A DNA stretch of 64,000 bases from Undaria pinnatifida (lineage: Eukaryota; Sar; Phaeophyceae; Laminariales; Alariaceae): contig JABAKD010000022.1 in the NCBI GenBank assembly GCA_012845835.1, forward strand, positions 12,841,218-12,905,217, in the 5' to 3' direction. This document shows, in pieces, positions 37,001 through 45,704 of this stretch. The notes beneath the pieces are model-generated. The model ran no database searches and was not told the origin of the DNA. It saw only the letters and a list, made by a program, of their open reading frames with translations. Position 1 is the stretch's first letter; each line of letters starts with the position of its first letter. Made by a program: the position numbers and the translations under genes.

Positions 37001-39802
37001 CGTTCCCCAGACTACGTCATGCCGGGCAGGAGAAAACGCGATCGACACGCGCTTGCAGCGCACGGGCAAGACACGGGCAAGAACAAACAGCCGCACAGGC
37101 AACAGCAGTAGTCCCACCATGGGTAGTGCCGCCCATCGCAGTTCGGTTGCTGCGCATCGCCACAGTATTTTAGCGACATAATCCACGATGGTATGGAGGT
37201 ATCACCCTACCCGTACAAGTACTGCGTACAGCTGTACCAGGCACCGGTATACGGGGCAAGCAAAGAAGCGGCCCAAGTCAGAAGGGAGCCCACCGGGAAA
37301 TCCCAGTATGCCCCCCGACGCCACAGGCTACACAACAAGTACAGGAAACAGGATATGTCCATATACAATATGCCATTTTTTTCGGCATGCTGTTCTGCGG
37401 CGCAGCACGGCACAGCACCGCACAGCACACCACCGCACCACACTGCACCGCAGGGCACTGCACAGCATGGCACCGCACGGCGCTGCGCTACTGAGCTAGC
37501 GCCGCGGTGCGCTGCTTAGCTGAGCTGAGTTGAGGAGTCAAGCTGACCGAAGTTGGGACCGGGTATGATGATACTTCGTGCAACCAAAAAAAAAGGTGAA
37601 GGAAGAAAGCAAAGAGAAGCTGGACCGTTTCGCAAGTAATGGAAGGAAACGGTGTCCGAGCGGGAGGTCCGGAGAGGCCAGAGATGTGCACCAACCGAGC
37701 CCTCTCGGAAAAAAGACAAAAAAAAGTAGTTCTATATACACGTACACGACTAGACTCTTCAGTCAGGTTGATCTGGGCCTCCTTATTTATTTGCGTCGCC
37801 CTCGTTCGTTATTATTGTACAATGGAAGTCGGTCGCCCCGGTGGTCTACCTGGTAGTGGTTACCCTCGAATACTACTAAATAGCGTTGGTCCCTGACTTC
37901 GATTCCTACCGTGGTGAGATTTTGATTGTACTTGCAAAAATGCCAAAAAAAATAAAAAAAAAGGATCAACTGCTGAGGGCGTCTCGCAGCGCGGGTACGC
38001 ACAATTCGACGCGAGTCGACGCGAGTCGACGCGAGTCAACGAGGGAAGAAAATACTGAATTCTTCTCGCGATAAAAATGAAGGCATTATTGTACCGTGGT
38101 GGGGAGGGGAGAGGAGGGCCCACGATGTGACCCCGGATCGGAGCTACTACTGGGAGGGAGCGCGAGAGTAATGCGAGGATAATGAACGGGATGAAGAAAA
38201 AAATAAAATGGGTAGCACGACTCCAAAGAGAGTCTTGTATTACCGTAAGAACCCAGGTAATGGCAGGCCGATGTGTGCGGGTATATAAGAAACCCGGTAG
38301 CATTTTATACTGAAGTTAGTGGAGAACGCACCGTCTCCCAAGTAAGAAAATCAGCCTGGGTCAACATTACTGCTGTCCCTTACGACTAATATGAAAAATG
38401 TACCAGGTATAGAAACAACACTACCTCTGCCCTGCTGCTTGAAACTGTTAAAAATAAGCCAGGGTAGTCCTCGGTACCGTTTTTTTTTACGGTACCAGAT
38501 CGGACGGTATTGCGAAATGACGGTACTTTTCAAACGGTTGACGGTATTTCGATTTCTCACGGTACCACTTTTGGCGGTACACGGTATCGCCGAATTTGAC
38601 GGTACTTTTTCGGCGGTATCGAAAAGTGACGGTATTTTCTAGACGGTAGACGGTTTTTCGATATTTGACGGTACTTTTTTGGCGGTACTGCAAAACGACG
38701 GTACCGGTCCCGGTACTGCCAAATTTGACGGTACTTTTTTGAGAGTGCTGAAATATGACGGTTCCGCCACTGAGAAATACAGAATTACGAATGACGAAAT
38801 ACTTGACAGTACCTGCCGGGCGGCGATCAAGCATGCCGGCACCACCCCGCTGATGTTCCTGCATACCTATATAGAACGGACGAATAGAGGCTAGACTAAT
38901 CGTCGAACCGTCAAGCTGACAAACTCACCAGCCTCACGCGAAACAACATTTAGACATTTAGCACCAAAATAAGACAATAAAACAATACTACTACTGTAAA
39001 CAATAAAACAATAAAACCTAAAACATGAAAACATTCAATGAAAACCATCACCCTACAATCTTTGACGGTTCTGAATATGACGGTTTTTCTAAACGGGAAA
39101 CGGTACTTCGCTTATTTGACGGTACTTTTATGGCGGTGCTGCAAAATGACGGTACTTTTTAAACGGTTGACGGTTTTTCGATTTTTGACGGTACCGCCTT
39201 CGGCGGTACACGGTTTGCCCAAATATGACGGTATTCAGCCGAGTACCGGGACCGACGTACAGCACGGGAAAATTACCTCGGGAATTTTCCCGAGGACTAC
39301 CCTGCCGCTTATTTTTAACAGTTTCAAGCAGCAGGGCAGAGGTAGTGTTGTTTCTATACCTGGTACATATAAATAACAGCACCGGCACCACCACCTCTTA
39401 TGTCCTCCGCACCAGACCACATGCACACATCACGTTTCAAGCACAGCAGTCACCTTCATCTCGAGGCGTGTTCGCATCCGTAAGGCAGCGGACTCGTTCA
39501 GATTTGAACCATTCCGGCGTTTCAAGCTTGACGTTGCCTTTGTCATCCTCAGCCGCTACAGCCGACGACGACAAACATAGAGCACTAGCAGCCTTCCGCC
39601 TCTCGGCACCTCCTCCAGTGCTTGTCATAAGCCTGCTCCGCTTCGCGCCACGAGAAGACGTGCAGATGGAAAATTTTCGAGAGACTCCGGTTGTTGTTTT
39701 TATCGGTGTGTACGACAAAATTAAAGGCAGGCTTCGTGACAAGCAGACGAAGGAGAGCGCTCTACTCGAACTGATCAAGGCGAGCGAGCTAAGTCCGACC
39801 AT
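22054..39802 (-). CDS. Class II CPD (deoxyribodipyrimidine) photolyase
   Basis: Eleven exons: 39454-39802, 35623-35708, 34606-34665 (or 34621-34665), 33888-33996, 32490-32629, 30990-31197, 29482-29754, 27295-27446, 25539-25630, 23104-23275, 22054-22185. All borders are GT/AG, every junction keeps phase, and the total is 591 codons with stop. The enzyme uses light and FAD to split cyclobutane pyrimidine dimers in DNA. Family signatures in order: ERVRCL at the end of exon 1; [25 protein letters not shown] and [24 protein letters not shown] and [14 protein letters not shown] and [30 protein letters not shown] and [28 protein letters not shown] and FGKIRYMNY. The C-terminus is a Lys-rich tail ending KKKKAT, a likely nuclear signal. 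The first 60 or so residues are Ser/Arg-rich and hydrophobic, like an organelle presequence; an internal Met before TSTGGG could give a shorter form. Only the exon 3 donor is ambiguous. Confidence 0.95.
23405..23800 (-). pseudogene. Partial copies of photolyase exon 10 acceptor edge
   Basis: The real exon start (23245-23280, plus text CTCGTACTTGTCATTAAGAA) recurs as CTCGTACTTGTCATTCAAGAA at about 23587-23607 and TGTACTTGTCATTAAGCAA at about 23780-23798. A shorter trace (AAGAAATGTGCATCC) lies near 23410. Flanking intron sequence (AGTAGTCGGGGCGAGGAGGGGAG) is repeated with them. All are upstream of the functional exon and in the same orientation; they encode only NDKYE-like peptides. Confidence 0.75.
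23848..24140 (-). mobile_element. tRNA-derived SINE, copy 2
   Basis: Same structure and orientation as the copy at 4201-4476. The tRNA-like head occupies about 24138-24061, with GAGTTCGAGCCCC as the B box, and the body runs down to about 23848, where a long poly-T/pyrimidine run lies at 23820-23850. Alignment by eye shows long shared blocks (GCAATCCCACTG, GCTAACTCACGCTCTCGCGC, CGAACTCACGAAACTGACC). It lies in a photolyase intron. Confidence 0.78.
24296..24594. mobile_element. MITE family 1, copy at 24.4 kb
   Basis: The left end GCACGTGCTACGAAAGAGG and the right end ATCTATCGTAGCACGCGT are inverted relatives of each other and of the copy at 6283-6549. The interior has the shared poly-T followed by TTGGC and the GTACCTAG...GGCCATGCGATTTTTCATCC segment. 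About 300 bp, non-coding, within a photolyase intron. Confidence 0.75.
27650..29400. repeat. Degenerate tandem array with copies of photolyase exon 8 acceptor edge
   Basis: The plus text across the real exon 8 start (27421-27455) reads CGCTCCGGACAGGTTATCGTAATTTCCTGG. Relatives occur at about 27806-27842, 27970-28010 (GCTCCGGAGAGGCTGTCGTAATTGTCTGATCAA), 28050-28080, 28110-28130 and 29240-29275. The best ones are followed by intron-type sequence, as at the real boundary. A second shared block (TCAAGTAC...GTTACAGAA...GGTGTACG) recurs near 27915, 28205, 29175 and 29325. The unit is roughly 200-250 bp and strongly diverged. Confidence 0.65.
30535..30950. repeat. Copies of the photolyase exon 6 donor edge
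   Basis: The real donor region (30978-31000) reads ATGAGCCTACCAGGGAC in plus text. Downstream in the intron are related stretches: about 30905-30950 (GTGAGCCTGCCAAGGATATCTGGTCCTTATCC), about 30643-30690 (GTAAACCTACGACCGGCATGCTCCTTATCC) and weaker ones near 30560 and 30725. They define a decayed unit of about 80-250 bp containing the splice donor. Confidence 0.5.
32340..32830. repeat. Edge copies on both sides of photolyase exon 5
   Basis: The acceptor edge of the exon at 32490-32629 reads CTTGGCACGACATCTGATTT in plus text. It recurs as TTTGGCAACGACACCTGATTT (about 32688), GTCGGCACGACACCTGATTTT (about 32747) and CTTGGCACGGCATAAAATCT (about 32800). The donor edge (CATGAAAACGCTAA...CACCTGAAAAAGAGG) recurs as CATGAAAACAATAACACCTGGAAGAGG (about 32338) and CATGAAAATGCCATCAAACCTCCAAGAGG (about 32400). 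So tandem copies extend outward from both borders of one exon. Confidence 0.75.
33350..33875. repeat. Minisatellite, unit about 110 bp, about five copies
   Basis: Unit starts (CAAAATCCAGCGGAAACC and variants) occur at about 33360, 33475, 33591, 33699 and 33806. Each is followed by GTACTGT(C/T)(G/T)CC...GTTGAAAA(G)AAGG and then by a poly-G run and GAAGCAGTGAA. It ends about a dozen bases inside the intron from the donor of photolyase exon 4 (33888). Related decayed units continue toward 33130, and a poly-G run lies at about 33041-33058. Confidence 0.8.
35222..35350. repeat. CTG/CTGTTG trinucleotide tract
   Basis: An impure run of CTG, GTTG and GCTACTG triplets of about 120 bp within photolyase intron 2. 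It is readable as poly-Cys/Ser/Ala in different frames, which creates spurious open frames on both strands. I see no sign that it is coding. Confidence 0.8.
36064..36848. mobile_element. Foldback-type element A with TTCGACTG arrays
   Basis: The left end (about 36066-36118: GGCCATTTCTTATGCAGTCGG, then CCGCCAGTCGAAAACGGCCC) is matched in reverse complement by the right end (about 36790-36846, ending CTGTATAAGAAATGGCC). Inside the ends are many copies of TTTTTCGACTG and its complement. The centre (36180-36650) contains an open frame with hydrophobic residues but no recognisable domain. This is a structure of about 785 bp with long inverted ends made of subrepeats, inside photolyase intron 1. Confidence 0.7.
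37370..37745. repeat. Dispersed repeat R, copy 1 (GCACAGCACC-rich)
   Basis: A run of GCACAGCACCGCACAGC units (about 37395-37490) is followed by GAGCTGAGTTGAGG and then a unique-looking block (GAAGCTGGACCGTTTCGCA ... GAGGCCAGAGATGTGCACC). The same order of blocks occurs at 63330-63998 in the same orientation, so this is a dispersed repeat of several hundred bases and not just a microsatellite. Confidence 0.7.
38398..39372. mobile_element. Foldback-type element B with GACGGTAC arrays
   Basis: About 78 bp at the left (38398-38475, from TGTACCAGGTATAGAAACAA to GTAGTCCTCGG) is almost perfectly reverse-complementary to about 39290-39372 (CCGAGGACTACCC ... TATACCTGGTACATA). Between them are two arrays of TTTGACGGTACTTTTT(T/C)GGCGG-like units (38505-38770 and 39060-39240) in direct orientation, with an AT-rich centre. 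There is no transposase. The long, nearly identical arms suggest a recent foldback or MITE-like insertion, just downstream of photolyase exon 1. Confidence 0.8.
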
Positions 39803-40803
39803 GTATCAGGCAGCCCGTGCCAGCAGGATGTGCAGGATCCCATATTATGTGTTTGAGTTTTTTTTTAAACAGGAGTTGGACAAGACAAAGAAGCCAGATC
39901 AAATAATTCCACCGCATATCCATCCCCTCCTTCCTGGAGGATATCCTATTAACTCGTACACTACAGCAGTAGCCCTTTTATTATGTCCTGGCTAGGTACA
40001 GCCTCTGACGCCAGCGCCCTCTGGACCTTGCCATGATAATAGGTGATAGGAGCTTCCGTGTTCAAGAAAAGGGACGAGTTTATAAACACCGAGGGGCAAG
40101 AGTAAATGCTGAAGCGACAAGCAAACAATGCCCCGCCGACTGCCGCAACGGCAACGATCACCGACGGCATCGAGAAGGTGCGGGGCGCCCGTTATACATT
40201 ACGTACGGGGGAGCGTTTGGAACTATTTGTTAGGCGCTTGGACACAGTTATGCGGTCACATACTCAGAGGATTCGGGATGCCCGCACGTGGTAATACCGT
40301 ATGGGGGCAGCTTTTGAAGAACTTGGAGCGTGACTATGTGCAAGATCACGGTTAGCAAAACTACAGAATGGATGCAATTTTGGGAACTTTTTTTTTTTAA
40401 TTCGAACGGGTCCACGCTAAAAAATCCGTCTCGTGGCCCACGTCCAGTTTTCGGCCCCGCAGCGAATCGGTCACCTCTCTAAAATACTCGGATCGGACCC
40501 CTAATGCACCGGTCCTCTAGCTAAGAAATACAAGGTTCGGTTCCATAGTGCATCGGTCCCCTAGCTAAAATACAAGGTTCGGTCCCCTATTGCACCGGTC
40601 CCTGGGCACAAATCACAGGTGCGGTCCCCTAATGCACCGGTCCCCTAACGCATTACAATCGCCCACGTTTTCGTATTTCGTGCCCGTACAGCAGTGCAGC
40701 GTGAGATATGTACCAACTGCCATTTTCAAGAATGTTCGTAACCTTTTGCCTACACTGTAAACTTTAACCGCGTCTTCACCGGGTTGGTCGCTTTTATTCA
40801 AAG
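39803..40803. promoter_or_regulatory. Divergent intergenic region, probable bidirectional promoter
   Basis: The photolyase gene starts at 39802 on the minus strand and the SANT-methyltransferase gene runs to the right from at least 40804, so this kilobase probably drives both. It contains four direct units of about 44 bp at about 40480-40650 (TCGG(A/T)CCCCTA(A/T)TGCACCGGTC and variants). An open frame at 40106-40294 (62 codons, starting MLKRQANNAP) could be a first exon of the right-hand gene, but its possible donor is out of phase with the 40804 acceptor. No TATA box is convincing. Confidence 0.45.
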
Positions 40804-43800
40804 GCGAACAAATCACTCGATCGCGAGGAGGAGTCCGAGGCGATGGAAGGAGTGCACGAAGTGCTGTGTCGGCTCGCCCAAGTATACCCGACCGGGACAC
40901 CCGAGAGGTGGGACCTGATAGCTCAAAATCTGAATAGAACCATGAAGAAGAAGGAAATCCCAGCACAACCCCTGAAGGCCATTTTCGCCAAGGAAGGCCT
41001 GTGCATCCCGCAGTGTTGGATAACGGAGAAAGAACAGAACTTCAGAAAGGTCGCGTCGGCTAGAGCGGAGAAGGCCGCGGACAGCGTCAAACGCACATTT
41101 GGCGGGTCAAGCATGTTCGACAAGAAGAAGTCAACTGTTGACTTGGAGAAGATAGAACCTGGAGACGGCGGTGGTGCTGACCCGGCAGACGACCCCGACC
41201 CTGAGTTAGATCCCATCATCGATGGGGGCGTGGCCTCGTCAGGTGACACTGCAGCCACTGGGGCAGGTAGAACAGCATACACATACCAACCCCTCTCGAA
41301 GTACGAAGCATTTTCTTTCATGCGTAGGGTGCATGACCGGGTAGGCCCAGAGGTGCTAGAAACGGAGCAGGCGGTTGAAGACATGGAGCATGCAGAAAGA
41401 ATCGTTGGCGTGCTGTATGAAGACCTTCCCTCGGAGAAGGTGAAGGCAATGTCGCAGCAGAACCGGATGAAGGCCGGTCTCAGGAACGATTGCCTTGTCT
41501 ACGGAGAGATGAGCATACTCCACTTCTTGAAGGTGGGAAACCCGTCGACTTTTTCGCTACGGTTTAGCTGGCTCCCTGACATTTCCCACATGATTTTCGC
41601 AGCTCTCACCGCTACCCAGGATGGTCACGCGGTAGGTAAAATAGCCAGATACTGGGTTCATCGCAAGAAATAGCACGCCGACAGCGCTTTTACCTGAAAT
41701 TGAATATATTGCTCACATCTCGACCACAAGTGGGGGTCCAGAGCCTCAAAGACCACGAATCATTGCTTAAGACGTGTTGTAAACAAAGTTGCTTGCGACC
41801 GTCACGAATGAAACTCGCCCAAATGACTACTATCGGGTGTGAAGTTTGTTTGCGCTGCGCTGCTGCGCCGTGTTATCGGCAGGTCATGGTGAAATTAAAG
41901 CGAGTTCACGGGCACATGTCATCCGTCGGAGGCAGTTTTTGGGATCTAGGCGCCGGCGTGGGAAAGCTGGTAATCGCTGCATCGATGATGCATAACTTTG
42001 AGGTGAGACACATCACTCACGCAAGACACTAGTATCGTGCAAACGTTCTGTCTCATCATCGCTAAACTTAAGACGCCACGCCTACATCACCATAGGGGGG
42101 ACTATCCTTCATGCCTTGGCCGACGCGTGCAACGAGAGCAGTCGCACTTAACGTGTTCTGAATGGCGGGGCTCCTGGACCCGATACGCCATCGAATTGCC
42201 GCTCTTGTTGTTCAACCTGTTTTCGTTGTATACCTAGACCATGGAAATGCCCATCGGGTTGTGCGTTCATTTTTCTCGACTTCTGTGTCTGGGCGAGAGG
42301 TGTAGAGGCGGTCAAAGAGTCAGGATCCTCAGACAACAAGGGTCGCCTCTATCGTAGCATGAGTTGTGCACAGGACGGCGTCAGCAGGCGCCGGTCGGGT
42401 TGCGAGAATTGTGATAGTTGATCCATTCCACGAATGGCGCGTCCAAGGTGTCCATTTAGGTGCCGCCGCGTACCCCTCTTGGACACACTGACATAAAACA
42501 CGAAGTGTCCTACAGCGTCTGACGTGTGCTACGAATAAGAAAGGTGGCACGGTTTCATTTTTTCCTTTCTGAATGACGGGGCTCCATGACCACCCAAAAC
42601 CGTCGGGTGTACGTAATTCTCGCAATGCGGTGTGGATGTTTTGTTTTCTCAGGCGATGGGTTGGTTGGCCGGGTTGCACTTTCGGTTTAGTCTAAATCAG
42701 CTTGTGAGTGAGGTTCAGAGCTCCTCAAGCGGGGAGCTTCACAAAAGCCAAAAGGTGCCCCTCTATCGTGTAGCAGGTGCGTCGTCTACGAATATCGTTG
42801 CCCTGCTTTTCCCGACGAAGATACTAATGACTAAGGTCGTAGACACTAACGTTTCGTGTTGGTTGTGAAAAACTCATTTTCCAATTTTTTATTTGAACGC
42901 ACATCCTCTCTCCCATCTCGGATAACGCTTACTGCGCCCGCTATCTCCCCACCAAGTCTTGTTACGGCGTGGAGGTGCTGGAGGACTTGCGCAACGCATC
43001 AAGGCCGGCATTAGACCGGTGGCGAAAAGAAGAGGTGAACACTTTAAGGCACGGGTTGACACACACGTGCGAACGCCATGACCATACCTGCATGGGCTGA
43101 AACGAAAGTACGGACACCGTAACACATTAGCACGGCAACAATCTATTAATCAGGGCTTTGCACGGGTCAGGTCAAACCTCACGGGTGACCTGACCCCACC
43201 CTCTTGACCCGACCCGACCCGATCCACCAGAGTTCAAAGACCCGTGAAATACAGGTTATATCGCGGGACGGGTCGCTCTGACCCGTGAGATTTTATCTCC
43301 TGACCTACCGGTTCGACACGTGGATTAAACCCGCGGATTCGACCCGTTTCTCGACCCCTCCAAAACGAGTTAATCGTTTTTTGGTACCCCGCAAGGATGT
43401 TTGGCCTAAGTTCAATGGGTTTGTAATGGATGAAGACATGAACGTGTACTTTCGGCGGCGACCAACGCTACGGTAGAGGTGCGGCATTTATTCTAACACT
43501 ACTCCTCACTTTTGGAGCTCTTTTTTAGCCTCCCAAACACCGATTTGGAGACAACAAGCGCTGCTGCTATGATATAATACCAGATGAACAATCCCATGGC
43601 CTAGGTATATAACGAAAGTCATGTTAACGATTTGGAGACAACAGGCGCGGCTATGATATAATATCAGATGAACAATCCCATGGCCTAGGCATAGATCTAA
43701 TACGAAAGTCATGTTAAAAAAATAAATGTCGCATTTCCGACGATTTGGGGTTAAGGAGTGTCTCAAGTCATTCAGAAACGATTTCACACGAAAACTGCTA

Positions 43801-45169
43801 CCTCTATTGTAGCACTCGTCCGGCGTTTAACCTACAAATATGATCAAGACGGAGTATCAGCACCAGAGGCCCTCGGGCAGAAAACATCAAGTTATGAACG
43901 TGCTGAGTCCGCGGGTCAGACATGTGGGTCCGACGCTCACGTGACAAAAAAGCAACTAGCGGGTCAAAGTGCGCCGACCCGTGATGTGACCTGTATCTCA
44001 CGGATCATAACCCGACCCGACGCGTGAGGCTTGAAGACCTCATGACCCGACCCGACCCGACCCGACCCGCGAGATTTGATCACCTCTTGAACCAACCTGA
44101 CCCCTGATATTCGAAAAGCTCTTGACCCGACCCGTGATATAGTCTAGTGAAAATCTCCTCACTCGAAGCACCGGTCGGGTTATGATCCGTGAAAATCCGT
44201 GTTGTTATTAGTGTTGGGCGACTTACCGGAAGTTCCGATAAGTCGGAAACCGAATCGACTATCAAATAGGGGGGGGGGGGAAAACGATTTATGTAAATAC
44301 CTGATGCCTCTAATACCCGATAAACCGTCGAATGTTTAACACAGAGGAAATTGCAATTACTGGGGGTGTTTGCATCCACGGTAATGGTAACCGAAAACGA
44401 TCGGGACCAACCGAGGTATTCTTGATAAACATGTGGTCCTTCTGCACTACGCGTAAGCAATTATTGTTTGCACCGCGTCTCATGCATGACAAGATGGGAT
44501 CGGACTCCCTATGATTTGCTTCTTCAGGTGCCAAAGTTGAAAGCGGCCAAGGCGAACATTCGACTGGATTTCATGTTTGCAGACGTGATGAAGCAACAGG
44601 GTTGGGTGAAAGAGGCGACTCTACTGTTTGTCCACACAAATTTCTCGGCGGTGGATTTGCGAGAGCTACGAACAAGAGCGGGCGGAATGCAGGTGCAGCA
44701 CCACCACCCACACCCTCACCCCCAACCAAACCGCCGTGTATGAATAATGAAATCACCCTACACCACCCTGTGGATAACACATGTTGATGGATAGCAGCAC
44801 GTGCCTGCAATGAAATGGCAGGAAGTCACATTGTTGCACAGCAGCACGTGCTTCGGTTTGGTTGAGCTATCAAATTGACATACCAGAAACGACGCAACAA
44901 ACGAATAACGATCAGCAGCACAGCCTCCATGCATATTCCGAAAAAGAAAACACGGTGCTCGGCCCAACATGCTGATCCTATTTTGCATGCGTTCGATGTG
45001 GGCTCACATTTAACGATTTCGCCCGGCTTGCGTCCAGGTTGGGGCTATTTGCCTCTCAGTCTCGCTGGCGGCAGTGGACGACGACAAGTGGGGATTGCTG
45101 GCGGTTGAGCACATCGACACTTCGTGGGGCGCCACAAAGCTTTACATCCACGAAAAGATCGCAGCATAA
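40804..45169 (+). CDS. SANT/Myb-like domain fused to class I SAM-dependent methyltransferase
   Basis: Exons: 40804 (acceptor) or 40843 (ATG) to 41532, 41883-42002, 42957-43034, 44528-44692, 45038-45169 (stop). All junctions are phase 0. From the ATG the protein is 394 residues. Residues 1-35 with upstream codons (REEESEAMEGVHEVLCRLAQ, then YPTGTPERWDLIAQNLNRT) match the SANT/Myb helix pattern seen in DNAJC2-like proteins. An acidic linker with DPADDPDPELDP follows. The methyltransferase part has CLVYGEMSILHFLK, motif I FWDLGAGVGKLVIAAS, the ribose-binding acidic strand CYGVEVLEDL, GWVKEATLLFVHTNFS, and the closing strand SWGATKLYIHEK. It probably transfers a methyl group from AdoMet in the nucleus. 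The order of motifs resembles DOT1-like enzymes, but the substrate cannot be read from sequence. The SANT exon has an in-frame stop at 41671 if exon 1 is not spliced. The true 5' exon is unknown. Confidence 0.85.
42150..42365. mobile_element. MITE family 1, truncated copy
   Basis: The right end reads GTCGCCTCTATCGTAGCATGA, close to the family terminal repeat. The interior has GAATGGCGGGGCTCCTGGACC and TATACCTAGACCATGGAAATG, both family segments. I cannot see the left terminal repeat. Confidence 0.5.
42521..42782. mobile_element. MITE family 1, copy at 42.6 kb
   Basis: The left end GACGTGTGCTACGAATAAGA and the right end CCCCTCTATCGTGTAGCAGG are decayed inverted repeats of the family. The interior has TTTCTGAATGACGGGGCTCC and an AAACCGTCGG segment. 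It lies in intron 2 of the methyltransferase gene, upstream of the 42957 exon. Confidence 0.65.
43160..44190. repeat. GACCCGACCCG-rich arrays
   Basis: Impure runs of GACCCGACCC, mixed with CCCGTGA(G/A)ATTT, occupy about 43160-43350 and about 43905-44190, on either side of a MITE (43464-43818). They fill the methyltransferase intron between 43034 and 44528. The two arrays are probably one array interrupted by the MITE. Confidence 0.7.
43464..43818. mobile_element. MITE family 1, copy at 43.6 kb
   Basis: The left end AACGCTACGGTAGAGGTGC and the right end GCTACCTCTATTGTAGCACTC are inverted relatives. The interior contains the family core GAACAATCCCATGGCCTAGG twice (about 43586 and 43672) within an internal direct duplication of about 85 bp. 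Interrupts a GACCCG array. Confidence 0.7.
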
Positions 45170-45177
45170 AAACGGTG

Positions 45178-45704
45178 ATGCCGATAGTTGTTGGGGCGCC
45201 ACAAAAGGAGAAAAAAAAAAAAAAAAACGGTACGGTACGGTGGTAGAAGTGCGCTGCAACTCATTGTTTTGTCGGGCGATCATGGCTTGAGAAGCTCCAG
45301 GTCGACTTTGACATTGTTCACGTAACGTCGAAGGACCGTCCCATGTGCTAGGTGGACCACTAACGGATTTGGAAACACCAACGCGACTGCAAGGATATTC
45401 GGTACATCCTCAGTTAAGAGGCTCGCCGGACAGAAACCGTCTTGGTCCGAAAAACCGTTACTTGTACCTGAGCGCGCATCCAAGCTCTACATACACGAAC
45501 ATGTCGCCGCGTAATGAACGATGGTATCGATGCTTCTCGGGGGCGCCACGAACCTCCACACACACGAAAAGATCGCCGCGTAGTAGTGGTGACCTCGGAA
45601 TGCGCCTTTGATGCAGACATGCACCATATCCACGGAGCTCTCAGTCACCGACTTCGTGGGGCGCCGCAATGCTCTACATACCCGAAGAAATCGCCGCGTA
45701 GCGG
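45178..45704 (+). pseudogene. Array of degenerate copies of the methyltransferase terminal exon
   Basis: The real exon ends TCGTGGGGCGCCACAAAGCT...ATCCACGAAAAG, then IAA and a stop. Four relics follow in the same orientation: 45178-45207 (TTGGGGCGCCACAAAAGG), 45473-45516 (AAGCTCTACATACACGAACATG, then a VAA-stop), 45536-45588 (GGGGGCGCCACGAAC ... CACGAAAAGATCGCCGCGTAG) and 45648-45704 (TTCGTGGGGCGCCGCAATG ... CGAAGAAATCGCCGCGTAG). Each relic with a complete 3' part retains the terminal xAA-stop. None has an intact acceptor or the 5' half of the exon. Confidence 0.8.

Noticed and set aside
36920-37186. Minus-strand hydrophobic open frame of 88 codons in photolyase intron 1
   Set aside because: It could be a membrane segment, but there is no splice-consistent partner or family motif, and the region is flanked by repeats.
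39225-39995. 256-codon plus-strand open frame
   Set aside because: It is antisense to photolyase exon 1 (39454-39802) and to the foldback arm. Its composition follows the complementary strand and it has no domain.
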